Shown here: one piece after another, positions 46,910 through 55,415 of the stretch
Position numbering within the stretch: the stretch's first letter is position 1
Layout: each line of letters starts with the position of its first letter
Assembly: GCA_002494625.1 (NCBI GenBank)
Contig: DACH01000020.1
Coordinates: forward strand, 148,316 to 212,315
Source: Archaeoglobus sp. UBA234
GTDB lineage: Archaea > Halobacteriota > Archaeoglobi > Archaeoglobales > Archaeoglobaceae
DNA length: 64,000 nucleotides
Reading direction: 5' to 3'
The notes under the pieces: model-generated
Databases searched by the model: none
The model's input: only the letters and a program-made list of their open reading frames with translations
What the model was told of the DNA's origin: nothing
Program-made: the position numbers and the translations under genes

Positions 46910-47517
46910 CAATCAAACCTCCTGTGAAGTTGCCTAAAAGGAGCATTAGCTTTAGTTTTCCTTCTTACAGTTATTTGGTAAACGCCATTTGATATTTCTC
47001 TTAAACTTGCTTGTTCGTAAACGATTCCATTCTTTGAGATCACTATGGTATTGTTGTAATTATCTGGGAGCAAATATGCTCCCACAATCCCATGCTCATT
47101 CGTTTTGCCGATCTCCTTGTAGATATTACCTTTAAACAACACATCAGCATCAGGGATTGGAGTCCCGTCAGGTTTTCTCACAAAGGCAAGCAAGGCAAGC
47201 CTATCTACTTCCCTGAAGCAACCAATTATATTTCTCATGATTCCCTCGAATCTTGGAAATACAGCTAAACCATATCTTTCAGCAGACAAAAAGAGAGGTT
47301 TTTTCGTTGTGTTGGAGCTTAGCTCATTAAGAGTTGTTAATCCCTCAAAGTTTGCTTTAACTGAATGTAGGAGCTTTGTTCCTCCATAGGGTTGAGGTTG
47401 CCATAGATCTTGAGATTCATGAATAGCCCTAAGTGTTGAATCAAAGGGGTTAAGGGTAACTATACCTTCATCTTCCGCTCTTAATCTCCCAACTAACACA
47501 CTTTGATACTCTACCAT
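46909..47517 (-). CDS. Viral structural-type protein with C-terminal Ig/transthyretin-like domain
   Basis: 202 residues, no membrane segment. The C-terminal half (VRKPDGTPIPDADVLFKG then GKTNEHGIVGAYLLPDNY) reads like a small beta-sandwich of the carboxypeptidase-regulatory/transthyretin type, often used in surface spikes. The N-terminal half is unrecognised. Position in the late gene block after the capsid gene suggests a vertex or spike protein (inference). Confidence 0.6.
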   Translation of the reverse strand: MVEYQSVLVGRLRAEDEGIVTLNPFDSTLRAIHESQDLWQPQPYGGTKLLHSVKANFEGLTTLNELSSNTTKKPLFLSAERYGLAVFPRFEGIMRNIIGCFREVDRLALLAFVRKPDGTPIPDADVLFKGNIYKEIGKTNEHGIVGAYLLPDNYNNTIVISKNGIVYEQASLREISNGVYQITVRRKTKANAPFRQLHRRFD

Positions 47518-47542
47518 ATCCCATCAATTGGAAATAAAAAAT

Positions 47543-48478
47543 TTAAACGGTTGGATACTCGAAAGCGTTCTCGTATGGGATGGCAACCGCAAATTTCTCG
47601 GCTCTATTGGCTGAATTTACTTCTGCAACATAGAATTTTCTTGTGATGGCATTTGCCTCGTCAATCCAACTTATTACATCGCTGATAGCAATTCCAACAT
47701 TCTGTGCTACTAAGAACCATCTCTTTGATTGGGCTGATACAATAGTTCTTGCTGAATCGTTGAAGTAAAGCGGAAACTCGAAGTAAACCTTCCCGTTTCC
47801 AGCAGATTTGATTGCTCCTCTTTCGTGCTGATCGTATAACCTTGAAGGAGTCATTAAGCTGTATGGTCGTGCACATGAATGAGCGAAACCACCAGCATTT
47901 TCGTTAATATTTCTTGGTTTCCAGTTTTGGGCAGTTATAAGGTAGAAATCACTCAATCCATCGTTGAATTCTCTTCCTGCAACGGGGATATATTCGATTG
48001 CAAAGAAACAACCCACTGTTGCTGTGGCTCCTGTGTTATTTGCTGGATTATAGCTGTTGGGATTTGCTATTGCACAAATAAGCCCATACTTATCAACCCA
48101 ATAGGATATGTTGTAAGTGTTATCCGCATCCATGTAGTTATTAAGGTATGTTTCGGTATAGCTATGCCCACCCCAATACCATGCTTCAAACAGCCCTGCA
48201 TGAACATAATAGACGGAACCACTTGGCAGATGACTTACTGAATCCCATTCTGAACTTAATGCTATTTTCAAACCTGTTGATCTTGGATCTGGATCGTTTT
48301 TTTCAGTTCTATGGACTTTTTTTACTATCGATAAGTAGTTATTCGTTGGGATGTGCCTTAAAGCAATACCGTTGGTAACCTGATCATCTGCCGTTTCCCA
48401 ATCTCCCGTTGCAACCAAGTAGCTCTCAATTTCACTCAAAAAATCAGGTATAGATTTTGCTCCAGCTACAAAAACCAT
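47543..48478 (-). CDS. Viral 311-residue putative virion surface protein
   Basis: I do not recognise a family. The protein is rich in aromatic, Asn, Ser and Gly residues, has no membrane segment and looks all-beta (SVYYVHAGLFEAWYWGGHSY; VYFEFPLYFNDSART). The composition resembles receptor-binding or spike proteins. It lies between a small jelly-roll-like gene and the Ig-like gene. Confidence 0.6.
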   Translation of the reverse strand: MVFVAGAKSIPDFLSEIESYLVATGDWETADDQVTNGIALRHIPTNNYLSIVKKVHRTEKNDPDPRSTGLKIALSSEWDSVSHLPSGSVYYVHAGLFEAWYWGGHSYTETYLNNYMDADNTYNISYWVDKYGLICAIANPNSYNPANNTGATATVGCFFAIEYIPVAGREFNDGLSDFYLITAQNWKPRNINENAGGFAHSCARPYSLMTPSRLYDQHERGAIKSAGNGKVYFEFPLYFNDSARTIVSAQSKRWFLVAQNVGIAISDVISWIDEANAITRKFYVAEVNSANRAEKFAVAIPYENAFEYPTV

Positions 48479-48491
48479 CCTATCACCCCCT

Positions 48492-48869
48492 TTAACTAAA
48501 CAAGAACCTTAAACTCCATTTTTGATCTATTTCTGAGTTATTTTTCACAACAATTTTTAAAACCTCAAATTTAACGCCATTTTTGAATTGAATAGCTCCG
48601 ATTTCTCCTGTTGCGAACAACCATAGTGAGTTATTTCTGTAAATCTCAAGGAAAACTCCATCTGGAATATCCATGCTGAGATATCTCAACCTTTTATTTA
48701 TCTCGATCTCTCTTTCATAGGTATCTCCAGCCTTCAGGTAAAGATCGTTGGTTGAATCTGGATATTGCAGGAGCAGATCCTCATCTCCCTCAAGCTTTCT
48801 GCTAATTTCAGCAAGCAAGATCTTTTCTTCAATTAGCTCTCTAAACAAGATCTCAGCATCAACCATCAT
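48492..48869 (-). CDS. Viral 125-residue protein, possible minor capsid (single-jelly-roll-like)
   Basis: The first 45 residues are helical and charged. The rest alternates hydrophobic and polar residues (DLYLKAGDTYEREIEINK; GVFLEIYRNNSLWLF; VKFEVLKIVVKNNS), which suggests one beta-sandwich. PRD1-lineage viruses have a single-jelly-roll penton protein, and this is a candidate by position and pattern only. Confidence 0.5.
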   Translation of the reverse strand: MMVDAEILFRELIEEKILLAEISRKLEGDEDLLLQYPDSTNDLYLKAGDTYEREIEINKRLRYLSMDIPDGVFLEIYRNNSLWLFATGEIGAIQFKNGVKFEVLKIVVKNNSEIDQKWSLRFLFS

Positions 48870-48870
48870 A

Positions 48871-49056
48871 TCACCCTTCCTTACCTATCTTGTGAAGCAA
48901 ATAACCGATTATGAAGAGAATTAGCAAAAGATTAAGCATTCTCTGTTTTTCAAGCTCCTCTTGTGCTTTTCTCAGCATCTCAGGACAGTAATCTTCAGGT
49001 GGCTGAATTACATCCCCTTCAACTTCATCCATCAATCCAACTTTAACAGCTATCAT
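48871..49056 (-). CDS. Viral 61-residue tail-anchored membrane protein
   Basis: An acidic N-terminal half including CPEMLRKAQEELEKQRM, then one hydrophobic helix (LNLLLILFIIGYLLH) and a short basic tail. It starts eight bases after the 50-residue gene and ends two bases before the next. Probably sits in the internal virion membrane. Confidence 0.6.
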   Translation of the reverse strand: MIAVKVGLMDEVEGDVIQPPEDYCPEMLRKAQEELEKQRMLNLLLILFIIGYLLHKIGKEG

Positions 49057-49064
49057 CCTACCCC

Positions 49065-49217
49065 TCAGTTACCGTTAAAATCCCTCAATGTTTGATGGTA
49101 AGGACATAACCGTGTTTCAGCCTTTAGCCTCGTTACCTCTCGATTGTTCTTGATCAGTAAAGTGTATTGCCCAGCTATCAGAGCATAAAGCCCAACAATA
49201 GCTAATAAATCAATCAT
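49065..49217 (-). CDS. Viral 50-residue membrane protein
   Basis: MIDLLAIVGLYALIAGQYTLL forms an N-terminal membrane helix followed by a basic, Cys-containing end. The ATG overlaps the stop of the 100-residue gene (ATGA), and GGTGAG precedes it. The tight overlap is the main evidence that it is a real gene. Confidence 0.6.
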   Translation of the reverse strand: MIDLLAIVGLYALIAGQYTLLIKNNREVTRLKAETRLCPYHQTLRDFNGN

Positions 49218-49516
49218 GGGCTCACCCTCCACCTAAGCCTAAGGTTTCTCACAGAAAAAATCAGAACCATAACTATTGCAATAAACATCAAAAGCCCTGT
49301 GAACTTCTGTGTTGCTTCTTTTACTGAACTTGCCCCTAAGCTCTCAATGCCCTCTCCAACCCCTCTAAGAGCAGTATAACCGCCAACACCAACTCCAGCA
49401 CCTATTGCTGTAGGTTTAGCAAAAGCCTTCATAGTTTCAGATTCCTTAATAGCCTTACCTTCCTTGATTAGCTTCCCTTCTTTCAAAAATTTGAGGAGAG
49501 GGTTATAGATGCTCAC
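49214..49516 (-). CDS. Viral 100-residue membrane protein
   Basis: Two hydrophobic stretches: AIGAGVGVGGYTALRGVGEGIESLG, which is glycine-rich, and FTGLLMFIAIVMVLIFSVRNL, a clear membrane helix. It overlaps the large Pro/Lys-rich gene by four bases and the 50-residue gene by four. Glycine-rich membrane proteins of this kind are frequent in internal-membrane viruses. Confidence 0.6.
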   Translation of the reverse strand: MSIYNPLLKFLKEGKLIKEGKAIKESETMKAFAKPTAIGAGVGVGGYTALRGVGEGIESLGASSVKEATQKFTGLLMFIAIVMVLIFSVRNLRLRWRVSP

Positions 49517-51393
49517 TTCTTCTTCCCTCCTTTCTTGTGAAGCTTCTTCAGCTTTGGATAACCGTATTTATAGCCAGCATAAGCCCCAACAACACTAACA
49601 GCAAGGAAAGGTAAAGCCCATCCATTTCTTCTTGCCATTTCTGCAACATCACCAATTATCGGAATTCCCTCAACAGCTCCAAGAACATTCTGAGCAAAGT
49701 CTTCTGCTGGAGCTACATATTCAGCAAATCCCTCAGGAACATAAGCTGGTGGAACATAGCCCTCGTATCCGTATTCTGGTGGTAATGCTTCATAGCTGTA
49801 TGGGTATCTTCCTCCGCCATAGTAGTTGTATGGGTATTCATAGTAGGGATATCCTGCTCCTGCTTCTGCTCCTACACCTGCTCCTGCATATCCGCTCATC
49901 CCAAGAACACTTGCCAACCAATCCATGAAATCCTGAATGTAATTTACAAGCTGATCGATAACTCCTTGATCTACCTGTTCCCCTCTTTGATGTGCTTCTT
50001 GATCTCCACTCTCAGGTTCCTCCTGAGAGGGAACCTGAGCATTCATTAAGGCATAGGTGGTTGCACCACCTAAAACTGCATAAGGAGCAACTTTCATTAA
50101 CTTAGAAACTTTTGAAGTTTTTGTAGCCTCTAAAGCTCTCCCTGTTACCTTTGCAACCTCAGGAATCTCATCAGCAACCTTGAATGTTTTAACTGGTCTC
50201 ATTCTTGAAAATGGGTTCTTTAGTTTTGGCATCTCAAATTTCGGTATTTTTGGCATTGATCTAAATCTAAACCTTCCTATTGGCTTAGAAACTGGTCTAA
50301 ATTTCGGTATTTCTGGTGCTTTGAACTTTGGAAATCTTGATATTCTTTTGATCTCTTTAATTTCTTTAATTTCTTTACCTACTTTAGAGAGTTTTAATCC
50401 TTCTCCACTCTTAACCAACCTACTAAAACCTTTAACAAAACTCAAATCTTCCACCCCCTTAACAAATTTCGATGATTTAACACCGACCTTTGCAGTTTTA
50501 GAAAGAGGTTCTACAACCTTTAGAGCTTTACCAACTTTAAGTGATTTAGCAACACCCTTAATCAACCCTTTAGCTCCCCAACCGAAAACGGGTATTAAAC
50601 CAACAACATCAACTCCAGCCCAAAGATAATCTTCTGGCTTTTCCGCTCCTTTCGTTAAAACTTTAGCCAGATCTAACGGTAATAAGATGTCAGATACCAT
50701 TGCTCCTACAACTTGAGGAGTTGACCCTCTTTGATAAATAGCATCTCTTTTCTCAACAATTGTTGATATCGTATTTTTAGCCTTATCAACAACATCCGTA
50801 ACATCCTCTGCTATTGATCTATTATCTACCTTGATTTCTGGAAGTTTAACTTCAGGAACCCTAACTTGATGTTTTAACTTAACCTCAGGAAGTTTAATTG
50901 AAGGAAGTTTAATTGATGGGAGCTCCTTAGGATCTTCAATCCTCGGAGTAGGTAAAGTAGGTAGAGCAAAAGTAGGTGGAGTGATTTTAGGGATCTCAAT
51001 TTTTGGTATTTCAGGTTTTGGAAGGGTAAAGTTAGGTAATTGAGGTTTTGGTAATGAAGGTAATGAAGGTAATACAGGTAATGAAAAAGAGGATCCTGAA
51101 AATGATCCTGATCTTGATCCTGATCTTGAGGATAGGGATCTTCTCCTTGTGGTAGAGGTTCTTTGTGTTCTAATCCTTCTAATCCATTTCCTTGTAGGTG
51201 AAGCTTGTTTTGGGATTGCTTTAGATTTAGGTTTAGGTAGAGGTTTAGGTTTGGGTTTGGGTTTAGGTAGAGGTAGAGGTTGAGGTTGAGGTTGAGGTTT
51301 TGGAAGGCTCTTAACTGCTCTCATAATTGTTGATCTTGTTGATTCAATACCACTCGAGATAGCACTCGAAATAGCACCAATTACATCGAACAT
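49513..51393 (-). CDS. Viral 626-residue Pro/Lys-repeat protein with hydrophobic C terminus
   Basis: Residues about 30-65 are runs of PK/PQ/PL dipeptides and 110-200 repeat LP-x-LP and K/PEI-KLP units, followed by a mixed region with a hydrophobic segment near residue 230. Residues about 430-450 form a hydrophobic helix (YAVLGGATTYALM). A Gly/Tyr-rich stretch (YPYYEYPYNYYGGGRYPYSYE) precedes a final helix (LPFLAVSVVGAYAGYKYG) and a Lys-rich end. It resembles long spacer or tape-like proteins that bind the membrane. GGAGG precedes the start. No homologue is recognised. Confidence 0.65.
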   Translation of the reverse strand: MFDVIGAISSAISSGIESTRSTIMRAVKSLPKPQPQPQPLPLPKPKPKPKPLPKPKSKAIPKQASPTRKWIRRIRTQRTSTTRRRSLSSRSGSRSGSFSGSSFSLPVLPSLPSLPKPQLPNFTLPKPEIPKIEIPKITPPTFALPTLPTPRIEDPKELPSIKLPSIKLPEVKLKHQVRVPEVKLPEIKVDNRSIAEDVTDVVDKAKNTISTIVEKRDAIYQRGSTPQVVGAMVSDILLPLDLAKVLTKGAEKPEDYLWAGVDVVGLIPVFGWGAKGLIKGVAKSLKVGKALKVVEPLSKTAKVGVKSSKFVKGVEDLSFVKGFSRLVKSGEGLKLSKVGKEIKEIKEIKRISRFPKFKAPEIPKFRPVSKPIGRFRFRSMPKIPKFEMPKLKNPFSRMRPVKTFKVADEIPEVAKVTGRALEATKTSKVSKLMKVAPYAVLGGATTYALMNAQVPSQEEPESGDQEAHQRGEQVDQGVIDQLVNYIQDFMDWLASVLGMSGYAGAGVGAEAGAGYPYYEYPYNYYGGGRYPYSYEALPPEYGYEGYVPPAYVPEGFAEYVAPAEDFAQNVLGAVEGIPIIGDVAEMARRNGWALPFLAVSVVGAYAGYKYGYPKLKKLHKKGGKKK

Positions 51394-51475
51394 GCGTTAG
51401 CCTCCGCTAAGTAAAAAGTTTAAAACTATCCCAAAAAAGAAATGATGGAAGTTTTAACAGATCTCTTAGCATGTT

Positions 51476-52459
51476 TTAAGTAGCCTCTACCATTACTTTA
51501 TCTACCTGATCCATCACCTTTGTGTTTACAACGAACTCATAGCTAACATACCTAAGAGTTCCCTCTGCACTTGCCTTAACTGCGAGCTGATAATCTCCCT
51601 TGTTGAACTTCCATGCTCTAACTCCATAAACATCATTTGTAATTTCAGCACCATAATCGAGAACGACTGCTCCAGTTATTGGATCCACGAGGAACATGAG
51701 TTTCTGGTATTCCTTAGCTGTGTTATAGTCAATAGCATAAAGCTCTCTCCTATCTGGAGTTGTGATGATGATTCCGTATTTCTCAACCAAAGAATCAGAC
51801 TCCTCTCCGTTAGAATCTCTGAATGTGATGAAAGCTTTTCTCAAAAGTGTGCCTATCGGAAGCTCCATTACCTCTACAAGCTCATTTGACGCTGAAAACT
51901 TCTTCTCTCTTGCATAAACCTTAGGTTCAGCTACAAGCTCCAGATTTGCCCCATAAGTGTTGGCAAATTCAGCAACCGTATAGATGTTCTCCTCAAGTGT
52001 TATGACGATCTCAGCACTCTCAACAGTAACATTACCCGCATCATCAATAGCATCTTGGAATTCAACCGAAAGCTCAAGAGAATCCTTCGTTAGGGCGAGA
52101 ATATCTCCAGCATCCAGAATGAGCAAGAACTTGAACTCATTTGTAGCACCAGCTCCAATACTAACTGAACCATCTGGATTTACCGCCTTGCCCTGATTAT
52201 CATAGTAGTTTATTACAGCTATATCAGAACCGCTAAGCGAATAGTGGATGTTATTTCCATCCGAAACAACTCTTACCTCCTTCAATGCATCAAGAACATC
52301 TCTCATCGTTCCGCTGAATGCGTTAGCTCCATTATTCTTCAGGGTTAGCTTGCAGTATAGCAAAATTGCATCAATAACCGCATCTCTCGGCAGATCAATT
52401 TTCCTATTGGTGAGCGTTATCTTCTGGCTTAAGGTTCTCTTTTTAGAATACATCGACAT
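51476..52459 (-). CDS. Candidate double-jelly-roll major capsid protein
   Basis: 327 residues, soluble and almost wholly beta-like, close in size to the STIV capsid protein (345). The N-terminal pattern fits double-jelly-roll capsids: a first strand (KITLTNRKIDLPRDAVIDAILLY), then ALKEVRVVSDGNN, a strand after DAGDILAL and a second half starting near residue 185 (VMELPIGTLLRKAFITF) that repeats the layout. AGGAGG stands seven bases before the start, so strong translation is expected. Neighbouring genes encode membrane proteins and the packaging ATPase. Called from fold pattern and context; a structure comparison would settle it. Confidence 0.65.
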   Translation of the reverse strand: MSMYSKKRTLSQKITLTNRKIDLPRDAVIDAILLYCKLTLKNNGANAFSGTMRDVLDALKEVRVVSDGNNIHYSLSGSDIAVINYYDNQGKAVNPDGSVSIGAGATNEFKFLLILDAGDILALTKDSLELSVEFQDAIDDAGNVTVESAEIVITLEENIYTVAEFANTYGANLELVAEPKVYAREKKFSASNELVEVMELPIGTLLRKAFITFRDSNGEESDSLVEKYGIIITTPDRRELYAIDYNTAKEYQKLMFLVDPITGAVVLDYGAEITNDVYGVRAWKFNKGDYQLAVKASAEGTLRYVSYEFVVNTKVMDQVDKVMVEAT

Positions 52460-52466
52460 ACCTCCT

Positions 52467-52589
52467 TTAAATCTTCAAAAACTTCCTTATCTTGCCTGAA
52501 ATATCAAAAGCCCCATCTATGAATACTCCAACTGCGACGGGAATAACAACCTCCATCGCCTTTTTCATCCCTCTATCAATATTCACCAT
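52467..52589 (-). CDS. Viral 40-residue membrane protein
   Basis: Reads MVNIDRGMKKAMEVVIPVAV and on through a short hydrophobic segment to a basic end. GGAGG lies before the ATG, and its stop codon runs straight into the ribosome site of the capsid gene. Very short, but the sites at both ends support it. Confidence 0.5.
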   Translation of the reverse strand: MVNIDRGMKKAMEVVIPVAVGVFIDGAFDISGKIRKFLKI

Positions 52590-52603
52590 ACCTCATCCCT
52601 CCT

Positions 52604-52711
52604 TCAATCTTTTTCTGAGCTAAATACTGCACTAACTCCTCTCACAACCGCTATTGCGGTTGATGCCCAAAATGGAGCAACACCAACCAAAGCAACGATT
52701 GCCCAATCCAT
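52604..52711 (-). CDS. Viral 35-residue membrane protein, first gene of the capsid unit
   Basis: MDWAIVALVGVAPFWASTAI begins a hydrophobic helix covering most of the protein. It follows a conserved viral promoter motif at 52745-52762 and is followed at once by the ribosome site of the 40-residue gene. It is likely the first translated gene of the late unit. Confidence 0.5.
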   Translation of the reverse strand: MDWAIVALVGVAPFWASTAIAVVRGVSAVFSSEKD

Positions 52712-52744
52712 TTTAACCACCAAAAAAAGCTTATTTTGAGAAAA

Positions 52745-52762
52745 CTTTAACAATTCGTGGTG
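52745..52762 (-). promoter_or_regulatory. Conserved viral promoter motif, copy 1 (capsid unit)
   Basis: On the minus strand CACCACGAATTGTTAAAG. Similar elements stand about 25-35 bases before start codons at 54848, 57464 and 63639. The TTAAAG part could act as TATA box. Confidence 0.55.
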
Positions 52763-52799
52763 AAACAAAGGTGAAAAATAAAAGAGTTTATTAAAAAGT

Positions 52800-54686
52800 T
52801 TATTTTTTCTTCTTACTCTTTTTCTTTCTTTTCTTCTTTTTATTTATCTCCTCTACATATTCTTCAACAGATATTGGGAGAGGATAATCAACTTCAGGTA
52901 GATCATACTTCTCAGGATGCCTAAACCATGCTTCAGGATCCTTTGGAAGTTTAGCAAACTTTTTCTCATCCATCATTTGGGCTCTCTCGGATCTCATCTC
53001 ATGATACATCTGAGCTTGCTTTATTGCTTCCTCGATTTCTTGAATTTCCAGATCTGAAGGTTTAACCGTTGATTTATCTGAGATTCCTAATTGTTTCTTG
53101 ATGTTCTCTTTATTCTCATGATATGTGAGTTTAGAATCAACAAGAGCTTCCAAATCAACAAGATCTGGCTCTATTCCATGCTTCTTTAAGAATTTCTTGA
53201 GGTTGTAGATCTGTAAACTCTTATTCATTACTTTCTTTGATTCCTTGATCGACTTCTTTGTTTTCTTAGCTTTCTTTTTACCCTTGCCCTTACTCTTTGG
53301 AACTTCAACTTTTTTCGCTCCCTCTTTCTTCTTTTCTTCATTCTCTGCAAACTCAACTTCTCTTTTTATTTCTGATAGGTGATCCAGATAGTAAATCTTG
53401 TTTTCACTCCACTTTTTCTTAACCAGCTTTTCAAGATCTCTGAGATCCTTGTTCAACTTCCCGATAATTTCTCTTGCCCAATTAAAGTAAGGATCAACCC
53501 GACATGCAATCCAGTTATCCTTGCTTGGTTTCTCATCCTCATCCATCCAGCCTGAAAGCCCCGTTACCTTGCTAAAATATAGCCTTTTTCTTGTTACTCC
53601 TCTTTTCGTAATTTCATGATAGAATCCTAAGTTATACCATGCATTGAAAAAGAACATCTCCCATCTTTTGACTTCTGGAGCATCCCATTCAAGCTGAACA
53701 AGCTCTTCTCCAATGTTGAAAACATAATGCCTTAACTTCAGCAGACCATTAAGATTGCTGATTGCATAGCCTCTTCCTTTATAGATCTCCTCAATCGTGA
53801 AAGGTTTATCATTCCAAGTAAAGTGGAAGAAAACCCTAACATGTTCATTCCCTGAAGGATACATGAATCCCTTGATCTCCACTCTATCTACCTTAACCTG
53901 CTTGATCTCCTTAACCTTGCTAAACCTTAGCCCTAAATCCTTAATCCCCTTTGCCTTTATCTTCTCATTCTCAAGAACCTTATCCAAATATTTGAGGGCT
54001 TTTGCAAACCTTTCCATTGCTCTCAGCTTCCGATCTGCTGATTTCTGAGCCTGATGAAAAGGATACTTTGAGAACCCAACCACGATTGGAGAAGGATACT
54101 TTATCGTTTCAATAGCCCATGTGTAGATATATTCGTAAAGAGCTCGCTTTACTCTCTCCATTGCATCCACTAAGGCTGGAGAAGGTTTGATTTCCCTCGT
54201 ATCGATTTTCAGGAGTATATCACCTAAGGCATACTGATAATAGCTCCAATACCATTCGTTTAGATTGCGTGGAAAGAATGTTGCATTGTTATATTGATAT
54301 TGCAAATCCTTATCGAAAGGTGTTTTGGTATCGAGCTTATCGTAAGGGATTTTAACCTCAGATTCCGTTACTTGCTCCCCTTTCTGGAGTTTATCCATCA
54401 GCTCAAAGAATCCTGATTTTGTAAGAATGCCCAGATCCGTTTTATCCATCTTCCTTACAATCCCTTCGATCTGCTTTCTGTATTTGTAAAGTAAGTGAGC
54501 CAGCTTTTCTTTATCAAGATAGGTTTTAAAGCCATATTTCTTGAACTTGAAGAAGAATTTCTTATCGAATTTGCCCAATCTCCAGCCATTTTTCAGCAAA
54601 ACATTGAAAATTAATTCCAGATTGACGCTCTCTTTCTCTGGAAGCAAATCGTAAGGAGAAATTAACTTTTCCACTCCTGCGAGCAT
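52800..54686 (-). CDS. Viral 628-residue protein of unknown function
   Basis: Soluble, highly basic, helical at both ends. Residues about 130-420 contain many aromatic residues (LNEWYWSYYQYALGDILLKID; EMFFFNAWYNLGFYHE), then a Lys-rich linker near 455-490 and a Lys-rich C terminus. No polymerase, helicase or nuclease motif is visible to me. It is the longest viral gene and stands between the packaging ATPase block and the capsid block; a nucleic-acid-binding or replication role is possible but unsupported. Confidence 0.65.
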   Translation of the reverse strand: MLAGVEKLISPYDLLPEKESVNLELIFNVLLKNGWRLGKFDKKFFFKFKKYGFKTYLDKEKLAHLLYKYRKQIEGIVRKMDKTDLGILTKSGFFELMDKLQKGEQVTESEVKIPYDKLDTKTPFDKDLQYQYNNATFFPRNLNEWYWSYYQYALGDILLKIDTREIKPSPALVDAMERVKRALYEYIYTWAIETIKYPSPIVVGFSKYPFHQAQKSADRKLRAMERFAKALKYLDKVLENEKIKAKGIKDLGLRFSKVKEIKQVKVDRVEIKGFMYPSGNEHVRVFFHFTWNDKPFTIEEIYKGRGYAISNLNGLLKLRHYVFNIGEELVQLEWDAPEVKRWEMFFFNAWYNLGFYHEITKRGVTRKRLYFSKVTGLSGWMDEDEKPSKDNWIACRVDPYFNWAREIIGKLNKDLRDLEKLVKKKWSENKIYYLDHLSEIKREVEFAENEEKKKEGAKKVEVPKSKGKGKKKAKKTKKSIKESKKVMNKSLQIYNLKKFLKKHGIEPDLVDLEALVDSKLTYHENKENIKKQLGISDKSTVKPSDLEIQEIEEAIKQAQMYHEMRSERAQMMDEKKFAKLPKDPEAWFRHPEKYDLPEVDYPLPISVEEYVEEINKKKKRKKKSKKKK

Positions 54687-54688
54687 CC

Positions 54689-54823
54689 TTAACCCTCCTT
54701 AGAGACCAAAAAAGCAATAACATCATTCAAGCTGTATTTTCTACCCGTTCTTGTTTCCAATTCTTTTTTTAACTCTGTTAATTTTTTCAAAATATCCTTT
54801 TTTACAGAGATAGATCTCCACAT
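54689..54823 (-). CDS. Viral 44-residue basic protein
   Basis: Starts MWRSISVKKDILKKLTELKK and contains KYSLNDVIAFLV, a pattern like the strand-helix start of ribbon-helix-helix proteins. It has a conserved promoter motif 25 bases upstream, and its stop is followed by the 628-residue start. May be an autoregulator. Confidence 0.5.
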   Translation of the reverse strand: MWRSISVKKDILKKLTELKKELETRTGRKYSLNDVIAFLVSKEG

Positions 54824-54847
54824 GTAGAAAAATAGGAGTTGGGAAAA

Positions 54848-54865
54848 CTATAACAATTCGCTTGG
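54848..54865 (-). promoter_or_regulatory. Conserved viral promoter motif, copy 2
   Basis: Minus-strand CCAAGCGAATTGTTATAG, sharing CGAATTGTTA with copy 1. It lies 25 bases before the 44-residue gene. Confidence 0.5.
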
Positions 54866-54903
54866 ATTGCTAACTATTTTATTTTCCTGCAACGAGAAAT
54901 AGT

Positions 54904-55134
54904 TCACTTCTTTCTTCTTCTCCTTAAATATGGTTTAATGTAAACTCTTTTTCCGTTGATTTTGCGATAATGACCTCTAACAGGAACCTTATCACCGATA
55001 TAAACGGAAACTACCTCTCGCTCTTTACCAAGATAAACACTCGCATCTACCCAGCCCTCTTCTTTTTTAACTGCTTCTTCAAGCTCTTTTTCAAGTTTTT
55101 CAAGTTCTTTTTCAGAGTATCTGGGATGCCTCAT
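54904..55134 (-). CDS. Viral 76-residue charged protein, possible antitoxin partner of BrnT-like gene
   Basis: A helical N-terminal half (YSEKELEKLEKELEEAVKK) is followed by a beta-like half with VVSVYIGDKVPVRGHYRKINGKRVYI and a basic end. It does not look like the usual BrnA. The gene lies 14 bases after the BrnT-like gene, which is the only hint of pairing. The tail GHYRKINGKRVYIKPYLRR also resembles short viral DNA-binding tails. Confidence 0.5.
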   Translation of the reverse strand: MRHPRYSEKELEKLEKELEEAVKKEEGWVDASVYLGKEREVVSVYIGDKVPVRGHYRKINGKRVYIKPYLRRRRKK

Positions 55135-55148
55135 TATACCAAACCTCT

Positions 55149-55415
55149 CTATTTACGCTTATATATTCTTTTCTCCCTCTCCGTAGAATCCCTTGCTGTA
55201 ACCACATAATACTTCCATTTCCCAAGAAAATCGAGAAAAACTGTAAGTATTCTTCCCCAAGCTGACCCTATGAGAACATACCTATTTTTTGAAATTTTCC
55301 TCATTTTCGCTCTTGGATCTCTTATAGCTTCTTCAACTTCCCGCTTGCTAACACCATGTTTCGCAATATGATTTAGATTCCAATTATCCCATTCCAGCTC
55401 GATTCTTCTAACCAT
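55149..55415 (-). CDS. BrnT-family toxin-like protein encoded in the virus
   Basis: 88 residues. LEWDNWNLNHIAKHGVSKREVEEAIRDP, RYVLIGSAWGRILTVFL and YYVVTARDSTEREKRIY are the three blocks of the BrnT/DUF4258 family, RelE-fold RNases of type II toxin-antitoxin systems. It overlaps the packaging ATPase by eight bases, so it is expressed with virion genes. Whether it is toxic, or aids host takeover or superinfection control, is unknown. Confidence 0.72.
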   Translation of the reverse strand: MVRRIELEWDNWNLNHIAKHGVSKREVEEAIRDPRAKMRKISKNRYVLIGSAWGRILTVFLDFLGKWKYYVVTARDSTEREKRIYKRK

